Counted from the first letter of the stretch, positions 10,429-22,194 are shown. The stretch is DNA of 64,000 bases from Areca catechu (GCA_021397845.1 CM038052.1:43546949-43610948); one strand, 5' to 3'. Notes: generated by a model not told the origin, from the sequence alone. Numbers and translations are program-made.

Positions 10429-12199
10429 TGTTGATCCCATAAGTGATTTTGTTGATAACCAAACATTGAAGTATGTACATTAATTTCAAACAACTCTTCA
10501 AGTGGTTTACAAGTTTTTGTAGGATGACTTATTTGTTTAAATTTCAACTCCTACATCTTTAATTCTTGTTTTGAGTTGTATTGTAATCTGGTTTTGTAAA
10601 GAAGAACCCAATGAAAAGGTTAAGATAAAATCATGTAAAAGGGTTACTTCTGTATGTGTATGCCTTAAAATTATTTTGAGTTGGTTTGCTTAAAAAGTTT
10701 AAAAGTGTTGGTGAGAGTTTTTCTTTAAGTTCAATTATAAAAATCCTGAAGAAGTTACTCGAGCTAACCTAGCATGTTGAAGAGCTGACTCCACCTCATA
10801 GCATGCATCAAGGATTCTGGTGCGCAACAATCCGAGCCGACTCGAAGGTAACTGAGCCGACTCTAGTGAATCCAAGTCGACTGGAATAAGTCCGAGCCGA
10901 CTCCTCCAGAGTTTAATTTTTGGAGATTTCTGAGAATAGCCAGGCAAGCCGACCCGCACCTCAAAGAACCAACTCAACCAGACCTAATTTTGAAGACCTG
11001 AGAAAGCGAGCTTACCCGAACTACAACGAGCCGACTCTTCCAGAATAAAGATTTCAGAACCTGAGAAGAAGAGTCAACCAAAGTCCAATAGAGTCGGCTC
11101 CTCGAGTTTAAGATTTTCAAAGATGAAAGTACGAGCCAACCCGAGCTATCAAGAGCCGACTCGTCCAGAGTGAAGTTTTGCACCCTGAGACACTGAGCCG
11201 ATTGCACTGAAGAATTGGTGACTCGACCTATCAACTCGAAGGATCCGAGCCGACTCGAAGGAATCCGAGCTGACTCGAATATCGCTTTTAGGTACATAAC
11301 GACAAGTTCCAGAATTTCTTTTTGAATGTCAAAAAGGACTCCAACGGTCATATGTCACATCCCAATAGTCTACAACATCTTAAACTGCCTTGAAGTGATG
11401 GAAGACCTTATATTTGAGGGATTTGAACTTCTCTCAAGTAAGATTTTAAAAAGTTCATCAAAGTTTTGAAGCCTTATTGAATATCCTATCCACTAACAAG
11501 AAAAAGAGCATAAGAGCATTCAAGTCAGTCTTCAAGTCTTCACCAACTCTGATATGATGCTTGAAGCAATTTGGAAAGAAGCCACTGAAGCAGTTAAAGC
11601 TTATTCGAGTGCATCCAAGTGGATTTCTATTAAGCTGCACTAGCAACTATCTGATAAATTGAGTTTTCCATTTATTGTTGCATTTATTTCAATTCATTTC
11701 TTGAATTATTTGGGTTATTGGTGAGCCCGTTTGAAAAACCAAATAGGTTCTTGGTGAGCCTTTGATAAAAACCAAGTGTTGGGTTCTTGGTGATCTTGGT
11801 AAAACTAAGTTAGGTTATTGGTGATCCTATGAAAACCAAGTTGGGTTTCTTTGGTGATCATGTTTAAAACAAAGGGTGTTGGGTTTTCTTTGGTGATCCC
11901 GTTAAAACCAAAGTGTAGAGGTTTTGGATTGTGATCCTGTAAAACAATCCCAATGTATTCGGGTGTGAATATAGTGGAAATCTCAAGTGGTATCTTGGGT
12001 AGTGGACGTAGGAGTTGGGTTGCTTCGAACTACTATAAATCTTGTATGTTTGTGTTGTGCTTTCTTGATTTCATTTAACTTCTGCAACTCTTTATTTTGC
12101 CACAGCACCTAACACTTTAAAAGAGATTTTAATTGCATATTATCTGCTTTAATTTTTTAATTTTCCAATTCACCCTCTTCTTGGGTAGCCACCTGGACA
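10429..12199 (+). repeat. Copia-A 3' LTR
   Basis: The LTR starts TGTTGATCCC after the polypurine tract and ends near CACCTGGACA at 12199; the preceding CCAATTCACCCTC and CTTGGGTAGCC match the Copia-B LTR terminus (AATTCACCCCCC, CTTGGGC on its sense strand). From 10835 to 11280, U3 holds about a dozen copies of GAGCCGACTC and near variants. From 11700 to 11960 a second tract repeats GGTTTTTGGTGATCC- and AAAACCAA-type words about every 40-50 bp. The right edge is approximate to a few bases. Confidence 0.75.
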
Positions 12200-12209
12200 A
12201 AAATCCACA

Positions 12210-12290
12210 AGATTATGCCTTGAACCCATGATCGATTAGTAATGAGGCAAGGTCTTTACTAACCAGGCTACTGCCTTAGCAATTATTGTT
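12210..12290 (-). other. Weak antisense tRNA-like sequence (possible SINE head)
   Basis: TTGAACCCATGATCG followed by AGGCAAGGTCTTTACTAACC and CAGGCTAC resembles the reverse complement of a tRNA T-arm (GGTTCAA), variable region and D-arm. There is no clear acceptor stem or SINE tail, so this is suggestive only. Confidence 0.2.
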
Positions 12291-12760
12291 TATCTCTTTT
12301 GCCAGGTCTTCTTTTTCCTCGCCTCTGGCAATGAAAGAAGCTAACATCGAGATCCTTAGGGTCGACGGACTAGACAAGGCATTGTCAAAGACAAAAAAAG
12401 GTAGTAGAGTATGAAAGGGAGGTATGAGAGAGCGCTGGTGAGGGAGTTGCTAGGGAGGTCTAGATGGAGGAGTTGGTCACGGAGATCCCATGAGAGAGCT
12501 CACTAGCGATGAGGATAAGAACATTAAGGCTTGGAGATGAGGGGAGGAGAAGAAGAGCTAGGATTGGGCCCTAGAGATTGTTGTGGCTAAGATCTGCTAG
12601 AAAATACCTTATAATTGAATGAAAATTGAGGGTACCCAAAATACCCTTTGGGATGAGAACTTTTAGTCTCACATGAAAAGTTTGGATAAGTTAAAGCTCT
12701 TTATAAGAAAATATTTTTCCTTGTTCTTGTATTTAGGCTCATCATAGGTAGAGAGCTTGA
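12291..12760. other. Intergenic, no gene seen
   Basis: Purine-rich sequence (12390-12600, many GAGG and GAGA words) with no convincing open frame on either strand and no repeat structure that I could define. Confidence 0.5.
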
Positions 12761-13330
12761 GGGTGATGCATAGCATCACCCGCGCGTGCGTGTATGACAG
12801 GTGACAAGGATGCAATGGGCTCTTTGTAGGTGCACTTTGCACTTCGCATGTGCACATCATCTTGAGGAGCCTTTAAATTTTTTCTGATCAAACGGATTAG
12901 ACAGTCAAGATTGATTGAATCAAGATTATAGGCTAAGTTCATCAGTTGATCACGATGATGTAGATCAACGGTTGATTATGGAATGATCATAGCGATCAGA
13001 GCATTGTGATGATCGGTTGATTAGTTATTCACGAGATAACTGATCATGCATCCGTTCATAGATCAACGTTTCCAGAGGCGTTGATAGCGTGATCTGATGA
13101 TCACGGGTGCCATCGGATCATGAAACGGCATATTGAGAAGTATGCTGATCGCGTGATATATAGATCATGGTATGAATCAGCATATCATGGCTTTCGATCG
13201 GCATATTTATCGTGTGATCTTCAGATCACGATTGAGGAAAGGCGTATTTCACTATGAAATGGCTTATTAAGCCATCGGTTATTCCCTCCGATCAAATCTA
13301 AGATTGATCAGATGGTGCAGATCAATCCTA
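12761..13330. repeat. Palindrome-dense GATC-rich stretch
   Basis: The stretch holds many TGATC/GATCA words, several forming perfect short hairpins. Examples: GGGTGATGC-ATA-GCATCACCC (12761-12781), CGTGATC-TGAT-GATCACG (13088-13105) and GTGATCT-TC-AGATCAC (13214-13229). It ends about 30 bp before a TATA box, so it may be the enhancer-like part of a promoter or LTR. Confidence 0.55.
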
Positions 13331-13354
13331 AGGGATTGCTTTCAAGGGGCACCT

Positions 13355-13520
13355 TAAGGCTATAAATAGGTCATCGTTCCTCATTCATTTCATCCAATTT
13401 TCTTTCATTCTCTTAGACATTCGCATTCTCTGAATAACAGAGTATAACTATAGTGCATAGTAAAGTCTTTTAGGCATTTGCGTACTCTAATTAATAGAGT
13501 ATAGCTATAGTGCATATAAA
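13355..13520 (+). promoter_or_regulatory. Putative core promoter with a duplicated downstream block
   Basis: CTATAAATAGG near 13361 is a strong plant TATA box and is followed by a pyrimidine-rich initiator-like sequence. About 57 bp apart downstream are two copies of a block: CATTCGCATTCTCTGAATAA with CAGAGTATAACTATAGTGCATA, and CATTTGCGTACTCTAATTAA with TAGAGTATAGCTATAGTGCATA. I see no downstream gene. A solo LTR or transposon promoter is the likeliest source. Confidence 0.4.
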
Positions 13521-15217
13521 AAAGAGAAAAGCATTTCTAGTTCAAATTTTTGGTGAATAGTAGTGCTGCTTTTACTAGAAGAAGACCGTTGTATCCTGGA
13601 AGACAATCGTCATACACCGTAAGCACCATTGAGGGACAAAATTGTCTTAGGGATATAGAGTGTGACTTTATACTCGATCTTTTCAAATAGGTAGCCACAA
13701 ATATTACCAATAAGATCAAGTGTGTGGAGTTAAGGAGGCTGACAAGGATGACTGGAATTGGACCGCAAATGGGATTGTTGAAGATGAAGATAAGGTGATG
13801 GCAATAAAACCGGGTGCCAATATCAGGAGAGGGGGGATTGGGCCAAAAATGTGGCTGGCATGAATGACGAAGGTGGTGAGGTTGGCGAGGGAGGGAAAGA
13901 GGATGCTAGTGAAGTCAGGGGAGCTGGTAATGTTGGCGCTAAAGGTAAAAGAGCTAGGCACCGGAACCTAGAGGTCTGCTTGGCTTGAGCCCTAGGATTT
14001 GGTGGAGGGTGAGAGGGAAAAGGAAACAAAAATTTAGAATTCCAAGAGATTAAATAAATAAAAATATTAAATAAAAATAATGAAATAATATATAAGATTT
14101 TTTAAAAAATAACTATAAATAAATATTAAATAAAATAAAATAATAATATTAAATAAGATACAAATAATTAAAATAGATAAAAAATAAAAATAAGTGGTAA
14201 AATATAATATAAAATTTTAAATTTTAAAAATATTACTAATTAATATTAACATTTTTAAAATATTAATTTTTATAAAAAATTAATAAATAAGTTAAAAATA
14301 TTAAAATATAATTTTGTGGATTTAGGATTTATAAGTGGCTAGGTCTCTAGGAATAAAGTTTTCATGAATTAGAATGAACCTGAAAAAAATTAAATAAGAT
14401 CAAAAATATTAAAAATAGATAAAAATAATTAAAGTTAAAAAAATAATTAAATATAAAATAAAAATTGAATTAATTTTTATTTTTATTTTAAAATAAACTA
14501 AATAATAATAATAAATTTTTTATTTTTATTTTGATCATAAACTAAATACCTCATGAGATGGCCGTTCCGATTTGGGATGATACCAAACACCCCCTAAAAG
14601 GCTGAGAGTACATGATTTTATTCTTGAGAAGTCAAAAAATCAAAGAGAAACGATTGTTTATGAGAAGTTACGTAGAAATTCAATAGTATTCAAAGAGTTA
14701 AAACTATCAACAAGTTTCTTAAGAACCAAAAGTCATAAAATCGGAGCATTTTAAATAAATCTGATAGTTTAAATAAGGAAAAGGCATTTGTTGAAACGGT
14801 TCCAGGGAACTACGGGGCTTTTGATATATAGTTACCGACAGTTCTTAAAAGCTAAGAATCAAAACATTCAAAAACTGAAGTAAAACAATTAAAAAACATT
14901 AGAAAATATTCTAAGACTTCCTCAGTTATTTTCTAATAAATTAAATACGGTTAAACTATTGGGGTGTACACATAGTTTATACGTATAAATGTACCAACTT
15001 TTGAACGTATGGGAATAGATTCACACCATATGCAGGGCATCCATCCCCAATAAAGATAGCAAGTTTAGATAAGCTGATCCTAGCTTAGATACATAAGTAT
15101 TTAAACTTTCTGGCTCGTAAGGAGCACTTCTACTTCTATGCTTGTAAAAACAAACTCACTTCACAAATGTCCACGGTTCCTCTATCACTTCTCACATAGT
15201 TAGATATGAGTTTGTCG
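13521..15217. other. Intergenic, AT-rich block, no gene seen
   Basis: A GC-richer part (13700-14000) has a minus-strand open frame of 81 codons that resembles nothing I know. 14035-14560 is almost pure A/T with repeated TAAATA and AAAATAAT words. At 14575-14600 the sequence GATACCAAACACCCCCTAAAA looks like one end of a hAT-type MITE, but I found no matching inverted end. The rest is unremarkable. Confidence 0.5.
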
Positions 15218-16860
15218 AGGAACAAAATCCAGCCTTCTCAGCAGGCTAGGTATTACCTCCCTACTCAGCAGGCTAGGTATTACCTCCCTACTCAGCAGGC
15301 ATGAGGCTCTGCTCGGTAGGCACCTGGCCAGGTTCTTCCTCTGTCCTGACAGCATGTGGTCGACGATTCTTTCTGCTCGCTATGGAGATTACTACTCTGT
15401 CCTCGATGGTTCCCCTTCCCCTCCGAGAGGCTGCTCGGCTATCTGGAGGGAGATGATGCTGAGAGCCCCTCTTATTACCCCCCACCTATTTTGGGTTATT
15501 GGAAATGGCAGATCTGTCAGAGTTATGATGGAGTCATGGATTTCTGATACCCCCCTTTATAGATGGCCTACCTTTATCTCGGTTGACATACCTATCACTA
15601 TGACTATTGCTGACCTCATTGTTCTGAGGGAGTCCCGATGGGATAGTCGGCTAGTGTTGTCCCTCTTTGGGAATATCCTGGGTCCTCAGGTTCTCTCGAT
15701 CATTCTGTCGGTGGTCTCTGCCCCTGATATGAGAGTCTGGAGGCACTCTTCTTCCGCCCGAGTTCCCATGTCAGATTTGCTCTCCATATTCTCTCCGACA
15801 GCGCCGATGGACTCATCCTTCCGTTGGATCAAGGCTATTCCTGTTCACCCCAGGGTCTCCTACTTTATCTAAAAGCTTGTCCGAAATCGCCTGCCGACCA
15901 GGTCTTTTTTGGCTTCCAGAGATATTCACATGCCCCCTGGCTACCCCATATGTGGATTGGAGGATGAAACCCAGACCCATGCCCTATTCTCTTGTGACTG
16001 GGCCTCGAGGATTTGGCATCTGGCTGGCGTTGCTGGGTTTATCTCCCAGTCTCAGGATGTCATTCACTCTTTCCTTTCTATCCTGAGATCTGCTAGGGAG
16101 TTCCCCCAAGTTAGTCTCCTGGCTTATCTTACTTTTCATATATGGATTGCCAGGAACGAGCGGGTCTTTGCTTTGGTCACATGCTCCCCCCGGGCGCTGG
16201 TCGACAGGGCTATCGCTTCGGCCTACGATTTTTTGTGCTCAACTGGGAGGTCTTTGGAGATATGGGTTCCCTTCTCTGCTCCTTGAGTATCCCGGGTGGT
16301 ATATGTCTCCTGGGCACCCCCCCCTCCTCTGCACTTCATGGTTCGCTTTGAGAGGAGTCTCCGTCACAGATCTGGAGGCGCTGCTTTTGTCATTCGGAAT
16401 GCCCATCTAGGTTTCCTAGCGGCAAGTGGCTTGCCTCTCCTTGATTCTTCCATCCCTGGGATGGAGCTGCATGCTGCCTGGGCCGGCATCAGGTATGCCC
16501 GTCAGATTCTTCACCTGGACTGGCTCATCATCGAGGAGGATTCCTTGACTGTCATATTCTGGATTCAGCGATCTATGATGGCTCCCCCTGCCCACCTCAT
16601 CCTGTGGGACATCCACTTCCTTTTACGGGATTACGTGTCCATCCACATTCATCATATTTTTAGGGAGGCTAACTCGGTCGCTGATTGGGCAGCCTCCTTT
16701 GTCGCTCGCCATTCTTTTCTGTCGGTTTGGACTAACTGGCATGCTGTCCTTGTATAGTTTAGGGATATTATTCTCTCTAACTTTTTGCGTTGTATTTACT
16801 CTTGTTCGCTTTAATGAATACCCCATTCCATCAAAAAAAAAGGAACAAAATCTAGCCTTC
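15218..16860 (+). mobile_element. 5'-truncated L1-type LINE in 20-bp target-site duplications
   Basis: AGGAACAAAATCCAGCCTTC (15218-15237) recurs as AGGAACAAAATCTAGCCTTC (16841-16860), 19 of 20 bases identical. The right copy directly follows an A-tail (16833-16841). Between them is the 3' part of a LINE on the plus strand. Truncation at the 5' end, a poly-A tail and long TSDs are the marks of target-primed reverse transcription. Just inside the left end, the 27-bp word beginning TCAGCAGGCTAGGTATTACC occurs twice and starts a third time (15238-15300). Confidence 0.95.
15300..16757 (+). pseudogene. LINE ORF2 C-terminal part: zinc-binding region and RNase H
   Basis: One reading frame carries, in order: a post-RT segment (LARFFLCPDSMW, then LSARYG), a zf-RVT-like region (SFRWIKAIPVHPRVSYFI ... 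PICGLEDETQTHALFSCDW), and an RVT_3-type RNase H (MELHAAWAGIRYARQ, IIEEDSLTVIFWI, then HHIFREANSVADWAA). The polymerase active site is upstream of the truncation and absent. The frame is interrupted only by TAA at 15870 and TGA at 16284. The first zinc-ligand Cys before PICG appears replaced by Tyr. The copy is inactive by truncation and by these stops. Confidence 0.9.
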
Positions 16861-17410
16861 GCTATATTGATATGGAAATGCAATGATTTATTTAAAAAAG
16901 TTAACCCCATCAGGGTATTACTAGGCTGTCTCACCATTCCAAAAAATATTAGTTACTTGGAAAATATAACTGATAAGGCTGGTTGCTGACATGGTGCCTG
17001 CATCCAACGTAGCTAATCGCTGACATGGTGCCCACGTCCGACATGGTTGATCGCTGACGTGGCACTCACGGGCCGCACCCTGACTGAGTAGAGCTCCTGG
17101 CTGAAAAGAGCTCATGACGGAGAAGAATTGACCGAGTAAAGCTCCTGGCCGAGTAAAGCACCTGGCCGAGTAGAGCTCCTGGCTGAGTAGAGCTTTGGTT
17201 ATGGGAAAGTCGTTCCCCCATAGACTGAGGCAGGAAAAATGGATCGAGGATGCGTCACCCCAGGCAGGCATGTGCAGCCTGCTTGGTTCCAATGTCACTA
17301 CAGAGTAGTTGATTGGCGATGAGGGAGAGCGGTGTCACCATCTCCGTCGAACCTATCGTGATGCTCGGGAAGGAACATCCCGCAAGGGGGAGGAGGTGTC
17401 CCACTGAACC

Positions 17411-17760
17411 TGCACCCCTTGCAGAGGCATGCCCTACCGGGACTACAGGACCCGTGGCATGCTGCCTGCATCCCTTGCAGGAAAGTGCCCTATCGAGACT
17501 CCAGTTTTTGTCCCACGGGGCTCTGCGAAGCCTGCACCCTTTCCAGGAGAGTGCACTGTGGCAAGCCACCTGCATCCTTTGCAGGAGAGTGCTTGCCAAG
17601 ACTCTAGTTTCTGTCCCACAAGGCTCTACAAAGCTTGCACCCATTTTAGGAGAGTGCGTCGTAGCATGCTGCCTGCATCCCTTGTGGGAGATTGTCATGC
17701 TAGGATTCTTCTATCCCATGAGGCCTTACGATGCATGTACTCCTCTCAGGAAAGTGCGCT
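17411..17760. repeat. Repeat block in Gypsy-B U3, about 104-bp period, about 3 copies
   Basis: TGCATCCYTTGCAGG-type anchors lie near 17467, 17571 and 17674, each followed by GAGACTCYAGTTTYTGTCCCA-like and TGCACCC words in the half unit. The units are more diverged than those of Gypsy-A. Confidence 0.7.
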
Positions 17761-17797
17761 GCCACAACACCATACCCTATCTAATAGTGTCTTGTTC

Positions 17798-17806
17798 TAT
17801 ATATAG
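17798..17806 (+). promoter_or_regulatory. TATA box of the Gypsy-B LTR
   Basis: TATATATAG sits about 320 bp before the LTR end. The same box (TTCTATATATAGG) is present in the 3' LTR remnant near 37824. Confidence 0.65.
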
Positions 17807-18121
17807 CTAAGAGGGACCTCTAACCAAGGTAAGTGGTAAGTAACCCCCACTACTTAGAAAAGAGAAAAACAAATCTCTTATTGACCCTCTTTGTGGTGGT
17901 CATCTAGGCCTCCATCACTAAGGATCCATTACCCTTGATCACCAAACTAACTTGATCGTCAGAGTGTCCCTGCTGGTACCCCTGGCCCGAGCTCTCTTCC
18001 TTGCAGGATCGTTTGGCAGCCATGAGCATCCAGAGAGGAGGGACCCGACCTCTCTTGGAGTGGCTGACATTGCATCAGGACCTATCAAGTCTACAGGCAG
18101 GGAGTGATCTTGACGGCAACA

Positions 18122-18142
18122 GATTGGCATGCCAAGTAGGGG
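18122..18142 (+). promoter_or_regulatory. Primer-binding-site region of Gypsy-B
   Basis: GATTGGCATGCCAAGTAGGG follows the LTR end immediately. Related plant Gypsy elements have ATTGGCGC-type primer sites at this point; I did not assign the tRNA. Confidence 0.55.
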
Positions 18143-18611
18143 TGGAACGAAGGATGACATCATCAATCATCTCACCAAGAAACTGTCACCTCGTTACAAT
18201 GATCCCATGATTGTGATGTGCACGCGTGAAGCTTTTGCCAGCCATGTGGGGAACCTATCCCACCACGGGGACTGATGTAGTCAGGAGGTGGAGCCTTCGG
18301 TTCCACCACCTTCACCATTGGTAGACTAATGTGTGAAAATCATTGTGCTCACATAGCAAGTCCTGTCGTTGACTATGGCAGTGTGTTGGCTATAGCACTA
18401 GCATCGATCCATGACAACGTAGCAGCAGCCGGGGACCCCCATGGTCCCTGCCATCGCTACCCACACAAGCTTTCAGTCCTTTTGAGAGGGACCGGCACAT
18501 GCACGGGCAGCATCATACCTGCACTCCCTGTGCCATCCATGGAAAAGCCAACACACTCCGAGCGAAGGGTGTTGGTATAGTTCGGCCAGCCAGGAGAGCT
18601 ACTCCCTATTC

Positions 18612-19406
18612 TTGAAGTACGGTGGCCCCTTATACTGGCATCACCGACACGGTAGGGGGCTGAAGTGTGAGCTCTCCCGGTCTCCGCCTTCCTCCCCTCT
18701 GATGGCCTCGATTGAAGGGTTGACTGATGAGGCCATCCGGCGGCAAGCTGAGGAGAGCATGGAGGAACATGAGCATAAGCTAGCCGATCTCGCTCGCCCT
18801 CCTCTCTCCCATCGGATCCAGGAGGAGCCAGTCCCCAGCCGATTTTGCATGCCATAGTTAGATCCCTATGACAGGACCACGGACCCACCTCTAGATCACC
18901 TTGAAAACTATAAGGCTCTTATGCAGGTCCAAGGGGCGATGGATGCTCTCCTCTGTACTGCCTTCCCAACCATGCTCCATAAGGTGGCTCGAGTTTGGTA
19001 TTCCCGCCTCAAGCCAAGGAGCCTCGACTCCTTCGAGTAGCTAGAGAAGAAGTTTATGGCACACTTTGACACTTGCAATAAGGTGCCACGAGAAGCCAAC
19101 AGTCTCTTCTTATTTCACTAGCAAGATCATAGGTCCTTCAGGGACTATGTGACATGCTTCAAGGTAGCTACCTTGGAGATCTATAACCTAAAAGGGCCTA
19201 TTGCCATGCTGGCCCTAAAAAGAGGGCTTATAACCTCCCGTTTTACCTACTCTTTCAATAAGAAGCCCTCCAAATCCTACTCAGAGCTCCTGCTCTGTAC
19301 CCAAAAGTACATCTACATGGAGAAGGCCGATTGCACTTGGAGGGAGCTTGATGGGAGGCCCTTGAAGAGGCAGGCCCATGAAGAGCCAAGTGAGCCCGAG
19401 GGGTAG
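18612..19406 (+). pseudogene. Gypsy-B gag remnant
   Basis: This is Gag of plant Gypsy type (Retrotrans_gag). One frame reads MASIEGLTDEAIRRQAEES in the N-terminal part, then LDPYDRTTDPPLDHLENYKA, VARVWYSRLKPRSLDSF, and a C-terminal part with LALKRGLITSRFTYSFNKKP. The frame is broken by in-frame stops at 18855, 19038 and 19119 but is otherwise continuous. No CCHC knuckle is visible downstream. Gag would form the particle that packages element RNA. Confidence 0.85.
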
Positions 19407-19845
19407 AAGATCGTTTCAACCCCCGGGTAGGCCCCAAGCCAAAAGATGCTGTTTCAATCCCCCAGGTAGGCCCCAAGCCAAAAGATGCCCTTGTCAAGGA
19501 TAGGGGGTATACTCCTCTCCTCACCCTAAGAGCCAAAATCCTGATGGAGATTGAAGGCGAGTGCTTCCTGCATCGCCCTCCCCCACTGAAACCATCCAGT
19601 GGCCACAACGAGTCCAAGTACATCAATTCCATCGAGACCAGGACCATGATACTGAGGATCCTGCCACCTGAAGAAGAAGATCGAGGAGCTGATCTGGTGA
19701 GACTACCTTAAGAAGTTTATGGGGAGAAGAACTTCATCTAGAACCCAAGGCATCGAGGCCCCCCACATCACCATGATAATCAAGCCACAGGGAAGCCGGT
19801 GAGCATGATCACCTAAGAGCAGGGTGTGGACCGAAGAGGGGTAGG
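19407..19845 (+). other. Gag-protease linker of Gypsy-B, degraded
   Basis: Contains a direct duplication (TTTCAAYCCCC and GGTAGGCCCCAAGCCAAAAG at about 19412-19444 and 19450-19487). No continuous frame is left. Confidence 0.5.
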
Positions 19846-20142
19846 GTGGAGGAGAGAGCCAAAGCTGTAATCCCTTTCATGAAGGGAGGTTTAACAGAGG
19901 TAGAGAACCTGAATAATGAAGCTATTATCATAGATAAGATAATAACAAAATATCATGTAAAAAGGGTTATGGTTGATAGTGGAAGCTCCATGGATATCTT
20001 TTTTTATGATGCCTTTGTAAGGATGAACTTGTTCCCTAACCTATTGAAACCAGTCTTTATGTCCCTGGTCAGCTTCATCGAAGACTCTATCATGGTTGAG
20101 GGAGATATTACTCTCCCGATTACGATCGGGTCACCACCTTAG
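19846..20142 (+). pseudogene. Gypsy-B protease remnant
   Basis: An open segment contains the aspartic-protease core VMVDSGSSMDIFFYDAFVRM (DSG catalytic motif), followed by VEGDITLPITIGSPP. A stop after that separates it from the downstream VILGWPGLN, the usual second protease motif, which is still recognisable near 20200. The enzyme would process the polyprotein; this copy is broken. Confidence 0.8.
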
Positions 20143-20599
20143 TAGTGCATGGTCTTGATGACTTTTACCATTGTCAAACTCCTCTTAGCTTACAATGTGA
20201 TCCTAGGATGGCCCGGGTTGAACCTGCTTGATGCGGTTATCTCGACTAAGTGGCTTCTCATCCGATTCCCGATCCCTTATAGGATCGAGGAGATTAGAGG
20301 AAACCAGCAAGTGGCCTGACACTGTCTACAAACTATCCCTGGGGTTCGAGGAGTCAAAAAGAGTGCTGCAACAGATCAACTAGATCAGAGAGAGCAGAAG
20401 GCAAAAGGGGGGCTGATCGAGTGCCTACTATCATTCCTCCTCGATGAAGATCCTTCAAAGATGATGTAGGTGGGAGACCTTCTAGTCGAGGAGGAAAGAG
20501 CCCGGTTGCTCGGCTTCCTGTGAGTGAACGTGGATGTCTTTGCCTGGACCATATCTGACATGCTAGGATTCCCTTAAAAATAGTTACACACTAGTTGAA

Positions 20600-22194
20600 C
20601 ATCGACTCCAAGAGCCGACCGGTCTGGTAAAAGAAAAGAAGCTTTGCACCAGAATGACAAAAGGTAATAGATGAGGAGGTCGGAAAGCTGCTTATTGTGG
20701 GCTTCATCCAGGAGGTACATTACCCCCGCTCGCTTGCAAATGTAGTCATGGTCAAGAAGGCTAGCAAAAAATGGAGAATTTACGTAGCTAACACCGACCT
20801 CAACCGAGCATGTCCAAAGGATAGCTTCTCGCTGCCCAAGATTGACCAACTTGTGGCATGACATCAAGACACAGGCTGCTTAGCTTTACATATGCATTCT
20901 TGGGATATAATCAGATTTGCATGGACCCGGAAGATGAAGAGCACACTATGTTAGTGACACACAGGGGATATTTTGCCACAAAATGTTGTCGTTTGCTTGA
21001 AAGACATGGAAGCAACTTACTAGTGTATGGTCAGCAAGGTCTTCAAGGACCAAATAGGCCACAACATGCAAGTTTACATAGACGACATGAGTGGCCAAGA
21101 GTCAGACCACATTACAGACCTGAAGGAAGCCTTTGACAATCGTCACCTCTGCTAGATGAAGTTGAACCCGGTGAAATGTGCAATCGGTGTAGTGGCAGGA
21201 AAGTTTCTTGGCTTCATGGTCACCCAGCATGGGATCGAGGCAAATCCAAAGAAAATACAGGCCATCACGAACATGAAGCATCCGACTTTGAAAAAGGAGG
21301 TCCAGCGCTTGATTGGCCATGTTGTCGCCCTCAACCGGTTTATCTCGTGCTCTACCGAGTGCTATCTACCATTCTTCAAGGTACTACACAAATTGCACGA
21401 CTTCACCTAGTTGGAGAAGTGCAGGGAGGCCTTCGAGGGACTAAAAAATTTCTCACCTCGCCTCCCTTGCTTTCTAGACTGGAGGTTGAGGAGGAGCTCC
21501 TCCTCTATCTGGCTGTATTCCTAGGTGCGGTCAACTCAGTGCTAGTTCACACCGACAAGGATAACGCCTAGAAGCTTGTCTATTATACCAGTAAGACACT
21601 ATGCAATGCAGAAACCAAGTACACCAGATCCAAAAAAATACTTTTACACTTATCATATCTGCTTAACATCTCAGGTCCTACTTTCAAGCTCATTCAATTA
21701 TGGTTCTTATTTACCAACCTTTCAGGGCCATTCTGAGTTGGCCGGACACTTCGAGATGCCTAGCAAAGTGGGTGATAAAGCTTAGCAAGTTTGACATCTC
21801 ATATCACTCGAGACCATCCTAGAAGGCCCAAGTCTTGGCCAACGTCTTGGTATAATGCACATGGGCAGACGATGACCCGGAGGAGGCCCCCTCCGAGCTA
21901 GCGCAGTGGCCACCAGACGAAGGAATGACATGGATCCTTCATGTCGATGACATGTCAAACTCAGGAAGAAGTGGAGATGGCCTCATCCTTGCCAACTCGG
22001 ATGAAGTGGTAGCCGAGTATACACTATGCTTTCTCTTTAAAGCAACAAATAACCAGGCCGAGTATGAGGCTCTCCTGGCAGGGCTAAGGGTATCTCGGAA
22101 ATTGAAAATTATGAGCCTAAGGGTCTTCATTGACTCACAACTCATGGCCAGGCAAGTCACGGGTGAGTTTGAGGCTCGGATCCCCTCATTGTGA
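20600..22194 (+). pseudogene. Gypsy-B reverse transcriptase and two RNase H domains
   Basis: The RT blocks are in at least three frames: SLANVVMVKKASKKWRIYV and LNRACPKDSFSLPKIDQL (about 20720-20850), LSFTYAFLGYNQICMDPEDE (20870), and an active-site relic reading YIDDM near 21080. 21156-21410 holds the thumb segment KFLGFMVTQHGIEANPKKI. A first, Ty3-type RNase H relic follows (VYYTSKTL, about 21580). A second, RVT_3-type RNase H at 21925-22194 has visible acidic positions in ILHVDDMSN, NNQAEYEAL and VFIDSQLM. Dual RNase H is the Tat hallmark. Many stops and shifts make it non-functional. Confidence 0.85.

Larger units (their letters stand above)
6109..12199 (+). mobile_element. Copia-A: 5'-truncated SIRE/Maximus-like Copia element
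   Basis: The order on the plus strand is end of pol (RT, RNase H), a short-motif cluster, a long third ORF, a polypurine tract and the 3' LTR. This matches Copia-B part for part, but the proteins are more diverged and the frames more broken, so it is the older copy. The left edge falls abruptly inside RT at the NQEEGIDFDET motif. LTR, gag, protease and integrase upstream are missing, and the preceding 240 bp is unrelated. No TSD can be assigned. Confidence 0.85.
16971..18121 (+). repeat. Gypsy-B 5' LTR, 1151 bp
   Basis: It starts TGATAAGGCTGG, matching the sense-strand start of the Gypsy-C LTR (TGATATGGCTAC), and ends GACGGCAACA. U3 has CTGGCCGAGTARAGC-type short repeats (17080-17190) and a ~104-bp repeat block (17411-17760). 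The TATA box is TATATATAG at 17798. R-U5 is about 300 bp. The 3' LTR survives only as its last 434 bp (37714-38147). Confidence 0.9.

Noticed and set aside
12210..12290. Functional tRNA gene
   Set aside because: Only a T-arm-like and a D-arm-like stretch on the minus strand; no acceptor stem or anticodon arm could be formed.
12895..13640. Integrated plant pararetrovirus promoter region
   Set aside because: Only the promoter look is present; no movement protein, coat or RT sequence follows, so the claim is unsupported.
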